DNA of 64,000 bases from Lysobacterales bacterium (GTDB lineage Bacteria > Pseudomonadota > Gammaproteobacteria > Xanthomonadales > Rhodanobacteraceae). The stretch is from positions 1 to 64,000 of the forward strand of contig NSJK01000012.1 in NCBI GenBank assembly GCA_002632325.1. Reading direction: 5' to 3'. Under the pieces are notes generated by a model, which saw only the letters and a list, made by a program, of their open reading frames with translations, searched no databases and was not told the origin of the DNA. Of this stretch, positions 1 to 7,773 are shown piece by piece (within the stretch, counting starts at the first letter, position 1; each line of letters opens with the position of its first letter). A program made the translations under genes and the position numbers.

Positions 1-560
1 ACGCCCTCGAGCGCCTCAAGCTGGTGGTGCCCGCAACGCTCCTCATCATCTTCGTGCTGCTGTATCTCAACTTCCGCCGTATCGACGAGGCGCTGCTGAT
101 ACTCGCAAGCCTGCCCTTCGCACTGATTGGCGGCTTCTGGCTGCTCTACGCACTCGGCTACGCGATGTCGATCGCCGCGGCGGTCGGCTTCATCGCGCTG
201 GCCGGCGTGGCGGCCGAATTCGGCGTGATCATGCTGCTCTATCTGCGCCATGCCTGGGAGCGCCGACTCGCTGCAGGCGAGCCGGAAAACGATGAAACGC
301 TGCTCGCCGCGATCCGTGAAGGCGCGGTACAGCGCGTGCGTCCGAAGGCGATGACGGTCGCGGTGATCCTCGCAGGACTCGTGCCCATCCTCATCGGTCA
401 CGGCACGGGATCGGAAGTCATGCAGCGCATCGCCGCACCGATGCTCGGCGGCATGCTCAGCGCGCCGCTGCTGTCGATGCTGGTGATTCCGGTGGTGTAT
501 CGGCTGATGCGGCGCCCGCGGCCAGGCGCATCAACTGATGCCGAGGAGAAAAGCCAGTAG
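1..560 (+). CDS. CusA/CzcA-type heavy-metal efflux RND pump, C-terminal fragment
   Basis: Only the last ~186 codons are in the window; the gene starts upstream. The fragment carries the final transmembrane helices of an RND inner-membrane pump, including [17 protein letters not shown], the amphipathic loop with RPKAMT and the closing [16 protein letters not shown] helix. These closely resemble CusA, the proton-driven pump of the Cu/Ag efflux complex in the inner membrane. Metal specificity cannot be read because the pore methionines lie upstream. The 3' end overlaps the convergent gene by 30 bp. The family call is firm; the metal substrate is inference. Confidence 0.9.
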   Translation, partial: ALERLKLVVPATLLIIFVLLYLNFRRIDEALLILASLPFALIGGFWLLYALGYAMSIAAAVGFIALAGVAAEFGVIMLLYLRHAWERRLAAGEPENDETLLAAIREGAVQRVRPKAMTVAVILAGLVPILIGHGTGSEVMQRIAAPMLGGMLSAPLLSMLVIPVVYRLMRRPRPGASTDAEEKSQ

Positions 561-1322
561 CGCCAGCAAGGGATGGCGGATCACGATCACGATCAATGCA
601 ATCCCGATGATGAGCAGCGCGATGCCGCTGCCCAGCCACGGCAAGGCCAGCGCAAACAGGCACACGGCGAGCACGAACAATGCAATCCAGCCCAAGGGCC
701 GCTCGGCCGCAACATGCGGTGCAGTGTCCGCACGCGGGGGCGCTGTTGACCCGAAGCGTTGCGTCACGCCTTGTATCCAGGCCTGGAGCGCAGCCATCGG
801 CACGTCGATGTTCGGCACGAAGGTGAACGACAGCTCCAGCGTATCGCCTTCGTGCCGAGCCCACGGGTCGCCTGCGGCGTCCAGCGCGGCGACGATCCGC
901 TCGGCAAACGCGCGTGTCTGTTGCAGCAGTGCCAGCCATGCCGCATCGAAGTGGGCTGCGCCAGTGCGCAGCGTCGGATCGTCCGCAAGCGCGGCCAACT
1001 GTCGGCGCTGATACAGCAGTTCGTCGGCGAAGTGGCCGAACCGCCCGCTCACGCGCCGCATTTCATCTTCGTCGATCGCGGGATTCGCCAAGGCCGTGGC
1101 CAGCGGCCCGTTCGTCCAATCCATCAGGCGCTCGATCCAACTGTTCAACGCGCGCAACTGCCGATTCGACAACTCCTGCACTTGCGGCACTTCATCGGGG
1201 CCGATCGAATCGCCGGCCACGGCCAGGGACCGCAGCGGCGCGCACGCGAGCCGTGTTGCCAATGCCGCCCATTCGCCACGCAGCACGCACAGATGCGGTG
1301 GCAAGCGGAGGTCTTGCCTCAT
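531..1322 (-). CDS. Hypothetical protein with two C-terminal TM segments
   Basis: This 263-residue protein is not recognised. Residues 1-205 are soluble and helix-rich. They are followed by two closely spaced hydrophobic stretches (about 210-230 and 232-262), which gives a C-terminal membrane anchor with most of the protein probably cytoplasmic. There is no signal peptide. Its ATG overlaps the TGA of the upstream PcfJ-HIRAN gene as ATGA, so the two are probably translationally coupled. The neighbours suggest it belongs with the restriction-modification/PcfJ-HIRAN unit, possibly as a membrane component, but no functional motif supports a specific role. Confidence 0.75.
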   Translation of the reverse strand: MRQDLRLPPHLCVLRGEWAALATRLACAPLRSLAVAGDSIGPDEVPQVQELSNRQLRALNSWIERLMDWTNGPLATALANPAIDEDEMRRVSGRFGHFADELLYQRRQLAALADDPTLRTGAAHFDAAWLALLQQTRAFAERIVAALDAAGDPWARHEGDTLELSFTFVPNIDVPMAALQAWIQGVTQRFGSTAPPRADTAPHVAAERPLGWIALFVLAVCLFALALPWLGSGIALLIIGIALIVIVIRHPLLALLAFLLGIS

Positions 1323-3277
1323 GGTTCACTCCGGATTTCGATCGAAACGCATTCGTAGGTACCCCTGCTCGGGTCGAGGTCGATGATGCGCGCGTGCAAG
1401 GTCTTGCCGGTATCCAGCGCCTGCGCAATGGCAGGATTGCGCAGACGCGGCACATAACCGAGCTTGTGGCCGTTCCAGTCGATGCGCACCGCGCGTCGAT
1501 CATGCGGGTTGTCGCGTTCGCGTACCAGTTGCAGCGCATCACCTGATTGCATCCGGCGCATCAGATGCGGCCCGTCGGCATAACCGAATCCGGCGATGTT
1601 GCCGCGATAGACCATTTGGCGCGCGCAGTGCCACTGCGGCTGCCTGGTGCACCAGCCAAGCACGCGCTGCAATTGCGCGCGCGTGCGCGCATCGAGCGTG
1701 CGCAGGTGGTGCACAGGCTGCGAGAATCGCTGGCGAAGCCCGTCGCGCCAGCCACAGGCTTGCGCATTCACGGCCAAGCGCTGCTCGCGCAACGTTGGCG
1801 CGTTCAATTCGAGTTCGAGCGTGCGCGTGAGTCTGCGCAATGCGGCGTCGGGTTCCTTGTTCCGTGGCCCGCGCAGTTGCGCCAGCGCGAAGCGCGGATC
1901 TTGCGCATCGTCGCCCAGCTCATACATCGCGGTAGCCTGTTCCCCGTCATAACCGTGCAGGTGGAAGATCCGCGCCGACTTGAGCAGACAGATCGGCCAG
2001 TAGCCGCCCACGCAGTGATGCATCGACTGGCCTTCTGCGTGCAGAGCCTGGCGCGTGACCAACTCCAGCGCGCTGCCCTCGCCTTGCCAGTCTCTGCGCT
2101 CCAGCAGCGGCGCGATCTTGTCAGGCAAGCCGTCGCCGGCGGCCGGCACCGTCACCGCGGCTTGGCCGTGCCAGCGCAAGGAAGCATCGAGCAGTCGAAC
2201 AAGCCCCAGGCGCCTGACCCAGGCAAGGCCGAGCGCGGATTCGTCCATGCCGGTCAGTGCTTCGGGCAATGCCCCATCCTGCAGTGCGGCGCGCAGGAAG
2301 TCGCCGCAATCACGCAGCGCGGGTTGCAGGCGCTCCGGTGCAAGTGCTTCCAATGCTTGCCAGGTCGCGTTCCAGCCGCCTGCGAACGCACGGGCGAGTT
2401 CGACGGTGTCGCTCTCGTCCATTCGCCGCACGGGCAGCGCGCGCAAGGCGTCCAGCCTGCATTCGACATCGGCGGCGCGCAGCGGCCATGCCTGCGGTGG
2501 CATGGCCTGCAGCAGGCGCAGCACGTCGCGCGCGACATGCCCCTCGGCCCACGGCTGCGAAAGCAAGGGCGAGCGCACCAGTGCACGGCTGATTCGATAG
2601 TGCGCGGCGAGCGCGCCGGTCAGGTCGCGGCCGTGATCGCCCGCATCGACGACCGCGACAGCCGAGAGCGAGAGCGTGGGCGCGGGATCGTCGCACTCGC
2701 TGTAGTCGTCCCCGAACATGTCTGGATGGCCGGGCTCGCCGACCAGCAGCGGCGTGACCAGGGATGGGAAACGGCGCAGTGCCTGCAGGCGATGTTCGCG
2801 CAGGCGCGGCGGCAGCATCGCCAGTCGGTTGTAGTGCTGCACCGAGCCGAAGAACGAGCCCGCGGTCTCGAGCCAACCCAGCGCATCGAGCACGGCTTGA
2901 TCGAGCGTGGCCGCGAATGCGCGAATCGCATGCTGCACGGGATGCCCCCACGACACCGCCCAGCGCGTGAGCGGCACGATCGGCGCGTCGGGCAGCGCCA
3001 CTGCGCGATGGGATTCCAGCACGTCGACGGCAACAGGCACTTCGGCCAATTCACGCTGCCAGCGCCGAGCCAACTGCTCGTCGCCATGCAGCGCGGCCGG
3101 CACGCGCAGCGCATGGACGCAACCATCGGCACTGCGCAACCACAGCCAGCAGTGTTGGCGCGCATCGCTGCGCGAAAAGAAGTAGTGCGACTGGATCCAG
3201 ACCCACGGCGGCTCCAGCGCGGGCGACCTGTCGGCGAGCGCTGGCAAGGCGCGCGCGATCTCGACGCTTGCATGCAT
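1319..3277 (-). CDS. PcfJ-like domain protein with C-terminal HIRAN domain
   Basis: A 652-residue cytoplasmic protein. A PcfJ-type core around residues 405-500 shows the hallmark MHHCVGGY (Cys422) and a downstream QLRGPRNKEP. The C terminus (~556-648) is a HIRAN domain: GNIAGFGY, LVRERDNPHDRRAV and KLGYVPRLRN. HIRAN domains bind DNA ends in HLTF-type helicases and also occur in phage-linked bacterial proteins. PcfJ is named after a conjugation protein of unknown mechanism. The first ~400 residues are not recognised. The gene starts 75 bp after the type IIL enzyme and overlaps the next gene by 4 bp. A DNA-related, possibly defensive role is inferred from context. Confidence 0.8.
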   Translation of the reverse strand: MHASVEIARALPALADRSPALEPPWVWIQSHYFFSRSDARQHCWLWLRSADGCVHALRVPAALHGDEQLARRWQRELAEVPVAVDVLESHRAVALPDAPIVPLTRWAVSWGHPVQHAIRAFAATLDQAVLDALGWLETAGSFFGSVQHYNRLAMLPPRLREHRLQALRRFPSLVTPLLVGEPGHPDMFGDDYSECDDPAPTLSLSAVAVVDAGDHGRDLTGALAAHYRISRALVRSPLLSQPWAEGHVARDVLRLLQAMPPQAWPLRAADVECRLDALRALPVRRMDESDTVELARAFAGGWNATWQALEALAPERLQPALRDCGDFLRAALQDGALPEALTGMDESALGLAWVRRLGLVRLLDASLRWHGQAAVTVPAAGDGLPDKIAPLLERRDWQGEGSALELVTRQALHAEGQSMHHCVGGYWPICLLKSARIFHLHGYDGEQATAMYELGDDAQDPRFALAQLRGPRNKEPDAALRRLTRTLELELNAPTLREQRLAVNAQACGWRDGLRQRFSQPVHHLRTLDARTRAQLQRVLGWCTRQPQWHCARQMVYRGNIAGFGYADGPHLMRRMQSGDALQLVRERDNPHDRRAVRIDWNGHKLGYVPRLRNPAIAQALDTGKTLHARIIDLDPSRGTYECVSIEIRSEP

Positions 3278-3352
3278 GTTCCTGCCCCTGATTCAGGAAG
3301 GCTGCAGGCTGCACCCGCGTCATCTCACGGTTTGAGACGGTTCGCGTTGCGG

Positions 3353-6300
3353 TCACGCGCCGGCGTAGCGGCCCGCCGCGTCGAGGCGGATGCGCCCGAT
3401 CGCGGCGAGGGTGTCGAGTATGGTCGGCAATCGCTCGCGCCAGCGGCCGCGCGCACCGAAACACTGCGCGATCGCGTTTTCGTCGAGCGGCATCGCTGCC
3501 TGCGCGATGACTTCGGCCACGGCGCGTACCTGGTCGGGCAGTTCACGCGGCCAGCTGCGCTTCTTGACGGCAGGGGCCGCCACAGCCTCGGCGCGCGCAT
3601 CGATTTCTTCCTGCGCAGGTGTCGAGCGTCCTTGCGGGTTCTGGAACTGCGGGCGCAGCCAGCGCACCAGCCCGCGGCGTTCCTCGGCCACGCGCTCGGC
3701 GTTGAGTGCGACGAGGCGTTCGAGGATGGCTTCGTCGAAAGCGCGGGTGGCATTTGCGTTGATCGGCGATGTTGCGGGATCGGCGGTCGCGGCAGCGACT
3801 CGAGTCGCGGGGTGTTCGGCGATCGATCCGTGCGCCTCGCCGGCACGTTCGCCCGCATGGGACGCGCCTGCGGATTCGAGCGCGACCGCAACGATGGCAG
3901 GGTCGATGGCGTGGGCAGCGGCGAGCAGCGGCGCGAGATCGCTCCAGCCATAAGCATCGAGCACGGCGAGGTCGAGCTCGTCGTGGAGCTGGCGCAGCAC
4001 CGAGACCAGACCCTGTTCGTGGATGATGCGCTCCTTGGCGCCAAGCGCCTCGCCCCTGCGCAGCTTTTCCAGCACGTTGTACACCCCGGTCAGGGTGAGC
4101 GCTGGATGCGCGACCTGCTGGCGCTTGCGATGCGCGTCGATCTGTTCGCCCAGCGCGCGGATGCGCGCGCATTGCGCATCGCTCGCAGCGGGAAACGGGA
4201 AAGGATCGAAGCAGCGTGAATTGTTGTAGCGCGGATCGTTGCCAACCCCGAGGCGACCACCTGTGGCGAGTGCCCAGGAAACGTGCACGAGGCTCGACAA
4301 CACTCCGAGCATCGCGCCATCGGACAACGCGATGGGCACCAACCCTTGATCCGGAACCGAACCGACGTCGAAGCTCAGAAACATGCGATGCCGCGCCGTC
4401 ATCGGTGTTGCGATGTAGCGATCGAGTTGCTTTGTCGCAGCTCGAAAATCACTCCGTGGCTCCGCGAATATCCACCAACGCTCACGATAAGCGGCGCGCG
4501 CATTCACCATCCGCTCGGGTTTCACGCGATCGAGCACCCATTGATAGGTCGCGGGGAACAATCTACGCGCATCAGCTTCCGCATATCCATGGAAGTCGAT
4601 AACGAATGCGTCCCGGCTTGCCTGCGTTACATCGCGCCCGTTGAGAAACGGTTTGATGACGACCTCGCGTGCGTTTTGGTCACTTGCGCAGAGCGCATCG
4701 GCTTGCGCGCGTGAAAGCACGAAGCCGCCGCCGACCAAGGTCATTCCACGCAGTGCGATCTGCCCATTCGCCCGCAGCGGCTGCGCGGAAGCCACATCCG
4801 CACCGATGCGCAGGTCGGCGTGGATGCTGCCGTGCCGCGCGCGCACGCTCACTGCCATCTCGCCATCGTCATCCGCGCGTTCGTCGACAACTTCGAGCAG
4901 GCGCCCGGGATGCTGGCCGGCCACGCCCACCGTCATCGCAATGCGCACGGCGGCGCCATCGGCGGCATCGACCCAAGGATGATCGGGAATCGCGAACACC
5001 AGTGACAGGGCCTTGCCTTCTCCCGCCGGGGGAAGGTGGCGCGCAGCGCCGGATGAGGGTTTGGTGTTGCTGGATATCACGCCCTCACCCCTGCCCCTCT
5101 CCCGGTGGGAGAGGGGTACAAGCGAGGCGCCCTCACCCCTGCCGCTCTCCCGGTGGGAGAGGGGTACAAGCGAGGCGCCCTCACCCCTGCCGCTCTCCCG
5201 GTGGGAGATGGGATCGAGCGACGCGCCATTAGCGCTGCTTTCTTCCTGCGCAGGGCGGGGTTCGAGCGCGGCTTCCACCACGCGGCGGTTGAAGGTCTGG
5301 CGTAGTGAATTGGTGGTGATGAGGCCGAACGCGCGCAGGACGCCGCGCGCGGTGAGCGCGGCGGCGTGGTGCCACCAGTACATCACGAGGTCGGCCGATT
5401 CGGGCACTTCGGGCCAGGCGCTGCGCAAGGCTTGCGCATAGCCATCGCCCAGCGCCTGGCGCATGCGCTTGTTGCCGACGAAAGGCGGATTGCCCACCAC
5501 GAAATCCGCTTGCGGCCATGTCGCCTTGCGCGGGTTGATGTAACGCTCCAGCGGCACGCGCGCGCTCTCGTCGGGGATGGGCGCGCCGGTGATGGGTGAA
5601 GGCTTCATGGTCTTGCCGTCCCAGCGTGAATCAGGCACGCCGGCTTCGTTGCTGGCGAATTCGACACGATCCCATGCCAGCACCGCATCGGCGCACTGGA
5701 TGTTGTGGAAGTCACGCAGCACGGGTTCGGGCGGGCGCGCGTTGCCACGCGTGCGAAAGTGCCATTGCAGGTAGCCGATCCACAGCACCAGTTCGGCGAT
5801 CGCGGCCGCGCGTGGATTGAGTTCGATGCCCAGCAGTTGGTGCGGGTCGACGGTTTCGCCACCGAACGGATCGGCGCGCGCGCCATCGAGCGCGAGTCCG
5901 CCCTGGCGCAGGCGACCGGCCTGCGCGTGTGGATCGAGTTCGTCGAAGGCGTTGAACACTTCGCCTTCCAGCCGCTTCATGTGTTCGAGTGTGACGTAGA
6001 GGAAATTACCCGACCCGCAGGCCGGATCGAGCACGCGCACCGCACACAGGTGCTGGTGGAAGCCGACCAGGGTCGTGAGTGCGGCATCGAGCTTGCCCTC
6101 GGCCGCGAGCGTGAGCGCGCTGGCTTGGACGATCTTCCAGTCCTCACGCAAGGGTTCGATCACGGTCGGCAACACCAGGCGTTCGACATAGGCGCGCGGC
6201 GTGTAGTGCGCGCCCAGTGCGTGGCGTTCCTCGGGATCGAGTGCGCGTTCGAGCAGGGTACCGAAAATCGCTGGTTCCACTTCGCGCCAGTCGGCGCGCG

Positions 6301-7216
6301 CCGCTTCGATCAGTAGTTCGATTTGCGCGGTGTCGAGCGTGAGCACATCGGGCTGCTTGAACAGCTTGCCGTTGAATCGCAGCAGGTCGGCGCGAATGGC
6401 GACCGAGAACGAGCCGGCATCCATCGCGCGCCACAGCTCGCCCAGCATCGGCACGAGCTGGGCGGGTTGCTCGCGCAACTCTTCGAGCAATCGGCGAAAC
6501 GCGTTGTCGGGGATCAGGCCGACGTCTTCGGCAAACATCGTGAACAGGCAGCGCGTGAGGAAACCCGCAGCCATCTGCGGCGCATGCCCCGCGCGTTCGA
6601 ACGAGCGCGCGAGCTGGGCCAGGTGCGCGGCGATCTCGCGCGTGACGATGGCCGAGCGTCGCGCGGGATCGAGCCCGAGCGGATCGAGCCAGAGCGCGCG
6701 CAGTCGCTCGCGCAGGGCCGCATCGCGCAAGTCGGCCAGGCCGATGCGGTGCGAGCGCGGATCGGGGAATGGAACGTAGGTGGCGCCCGAACGCGAGAAC
6801 TCGCTGTAGATCTCGATCGAGCGGCCGACATCCACGACCACCACGAACGGCGGTCGGCCCTCGTCGGCGGGCAACGCGCGGGCGTAGTTTTCTGCCTGCG
6901 AGCGCGCGCGCAGCATGCCCTGGTCATAGCGCTGGTCGCGCGTCTCGCGCACGTCCTTGGCCTCGAGCACGAAACAGCCGCGCCGATACAAGTCGATGTA
7001 ACCCCAGGACTGGCTGCCGTCGCCATGACGGAAGCCCACGCGCCGCTCGAACACGTAGGCGTTGGCGCGCTCATCCGCGCCTGCCGGTTCGGGGGATGGC
7101 AGGTCGAGCAGGGTCGCCAGTTCGGTGAGAAACAATTGGTAATTGGCGCGTTCGCGGCCATCGGCGCCCTGCCAGCGCGCGATGAATGCGTCGACCTTGT
7201 CGTCGATGTCGTGCAT
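3353..7216 (-). CDS. Type IIL (MmeI-like) restriction-modification enzyme
   Basis: A single-chain enzyme of 1287 residues expected to methylate adenine and cleave DNA. The N terminus has a PD-(D/E)xK nuclease signature, D75-x9-E85-A-K87, with the spacing of MmeI. The methyltransferase has DPACGSGNF near 397 (SAM binding), GIELNP, and NPPF at 576-579 (adenine catalysis). A target-recognition region ends near YNNSRCFDPFPFP, and a ~200-residue tail finishes in a winged-helix-like segment. The ATG at 7216 is preceded by AGGGG; a GTG at 7267 would add 17 residues. An in-frame palindromic repeat (residues ~665-735) interrupts the MTase-to-TRD region. No separate methyltransferase lies nearby. Activity after the insertion is unknown. 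Confidence 0.87.
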   Translation of the reverse strand: MHDIDDKVDAFIARWQGADGRERANYQLFLTELATLLDLPSPEPAGADERANAYVFERRVGFRHGDGSQSWGYIDLYRRGCFVLEAKDVRETRDQRYDQGMLRARSQAENYARALPADEGRPPFVVVVDVGRSIEIYSEFSRSGATYVPFPDPRSHRIGLADLRDAALRERLRALWLDPLGLDPARRSAIVTREIAAHLAQLARSFERAGHAPQMAAGFLTRCLFTMFAEDVGLIPDNAFRRLLEELREQPAQLVPMLGELWRAMDAGSFSVAIRADLLRFNGKLFKQPDVLTLDTAQIELLIEAARADWREVEPAIFGTLLERALDPEERHALGAHYTPRAYVERLVLPTVIEPLREDWKIVQASALTLAAEGKLDAALTTLVGFHQHLCAVRVLDPACGSGNFLYVTLEHMKRLEGEVFNAFDELDPHAQAGRLRQGGLALDGARADPFGGETVDPHQLLGIELNPRAAAIAELVLWIGYLQWHFRTRGNARPPEPVLRDFHNIQCADAVLAWDRVEFASNEAGVPDSRWDGKTMKPSPITGAPIPDESARVPLERYINPRKATWPQADFVVGNPPFVGNKRMRQALGDGYAQALRSAWPEVPESADLVMYWWHHAAALTARGVLRAFGLITTNSLRQTFNRRVVEAALEPRPAQEESSANGASLDPISHRESGRGEGASLVPLSHRESGRGEGASLVPLSHRERGRGEGVISSNTKPSSGAARHLPPAGEGKALSLVFAIPDHPWVDAADGAAVRIAMTVGVAGQHPGRLLEVVDERADDDGEMAVSVRARHGSIHADLRIGADVASAQPLRANGQIALRGMTLVGGGFVLSRAQADALCASDQNAREVVIKPFLNGRDVTQASRDAFVIDFHGYAEADARRLFPATYQWVLDRVKPERMVNARAAYRERWWIFAEPRSDFRAATKQLDRYIATPMTARHRMFLSFDVGSVPDQGLVPIALSDGAMLGVLSSLVHVSWALATGGRLGVGNDPRYNNSRCFDPFPFPAASDAQCARIRALGEQIDAHRKRQQVAHPALTLTGVYNVLEKLRRGEALGAKERIIHEQGLVSVLRQLHDELDLAVLDAYGWSDLAPLLAAAHAIDPAIVAVALESAGASHAGERAGEAHGSIAEHPATRVAAATADPATSPINANATRAFDEAILERLVALNAERVAEERRGLVRWLRPQFQNPQGRSTPAQEEIDARAEAVAAPAVKKRSWPRELPDQVRAVAEVIAQAAMPLDENAIAQCFGARGRWRERLPTILDTLAAIGRIRLDAAGRYAGA
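5016..5224. repeat. In-frame composite repeat with three 48-bp palindromic units inside the type IIL gene
   Basis: Three tandem 48-bp units begin at 5081, 5129 and 5177. The first two contain a perfect palindrome of CCCCTCTCCC, GGT and GGGAGAGGGG; in the third one arm has changed. A related hairpin (CCTTCTCCC facing GGGGGAAGG) lies at 5016-5036. Repeats of this look are common between genes in GC-rich proteobacteria. Because 48 is divisible by three, the array reads through as a 16-residue repeat (SHRESGRGEGASLVPL) without breaking the host gene. Confidence 0.9.
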
Positions 7217-7344
7217 GTCCATCCCCTGCATGCCGTGCAGTGTAGGCGACACGCGCAAGGTGGTCACGCGGGCAGCGCAAGCGTCAGCCGATGATTCTGC
7301 GCTTCAAGCCGGGCAAGCTCGTCACCACGAAGCCCGCCACCTCC

Positions 7345-7631
7345 GTAGAGCGGAGCTTGCTCCGCTGCCGTGCGTCGCAAGCCGAGCAAGCTCGGCTCTA
7401 CAAGAGCGCGCACCACCACCGTCGTGGAGCGGAGCTTGCTCCGCTGCCGTGCGTTTCAAGCCGAGCAAGCTCGGCTCTACAAAAGCACCCCGCACGTAGA
7501 GCGGAGCTTGCTCCGCTGCCATGCGTTTCAAGCCAAGCAAGCTCGGCTCTACAAGAGCGCGCACCACCACCGTTGTAGAGCGGAGCTTGCTCCGCTGCCA
7601 TGCGTTTCAAGCCGAGCAAGCTCGGCTCTAA
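7345..7631. repeat. Array of four 57-bp GTAG-headed paired palindromes (REP/BIME-like)
   Basis: Four 57-bp units begin at 7345, 7424, 7496 and 7575. Each has a GTAG/GTGG head and the palindrome AGCGGAGC-TT-GCTCCGCT. A short spacer and a second palindrome, AGCCGAGC-AA-GCTCGGCT, follow, ending in CTAC (CTAA in the last). The two halves thus face outward like a BIME. Degenerate half-units flank the array near 7302 and 7643. GTAG at the 5' end is the hallmark of REPs linked to RAYT (Y1 HUH) transposases; no such gene is in the window. With the terminator this accounts for the 557-bp gap between the two minus-strand genes. Confidence 0.88.
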
Positions 7632-7689
7632 AAGAGCGCTTCGAGCCGAGCATGTTCGGCCTTGCAAAAGCCCGCCGCGACGGAGAGCA

Positions 7690-7729
7690 TGAGCAAAAGG
7701 CGCGGGCCGTCCATCATGGACGGCCCGCG
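7690..7729 (-). terminator. Rho-independent terminator of the collagenase gene
   Basis: A 13-bp perfect stem (CGCGGGCCGTCCA, loop TCA, its complement) is followed, reading the minus strand, by CCTTTTGCTC. It lies about 45 bp beyond the collagenase stop codon. Confidence 0.8.
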
Positions 7730-7773
7730 CGGCAACCCGGAGCCGGTCTGGGGTGGGTGGGCTCCGGGAGTGC

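Noticed and set aside
7345..7631. CRISPR-like regularly spaced repeats
   Set aside because: Spacers are not unique (they are themselves similar), each repeat is two palindromes, and no cas genes are near; it is a REP/BIME-type array.
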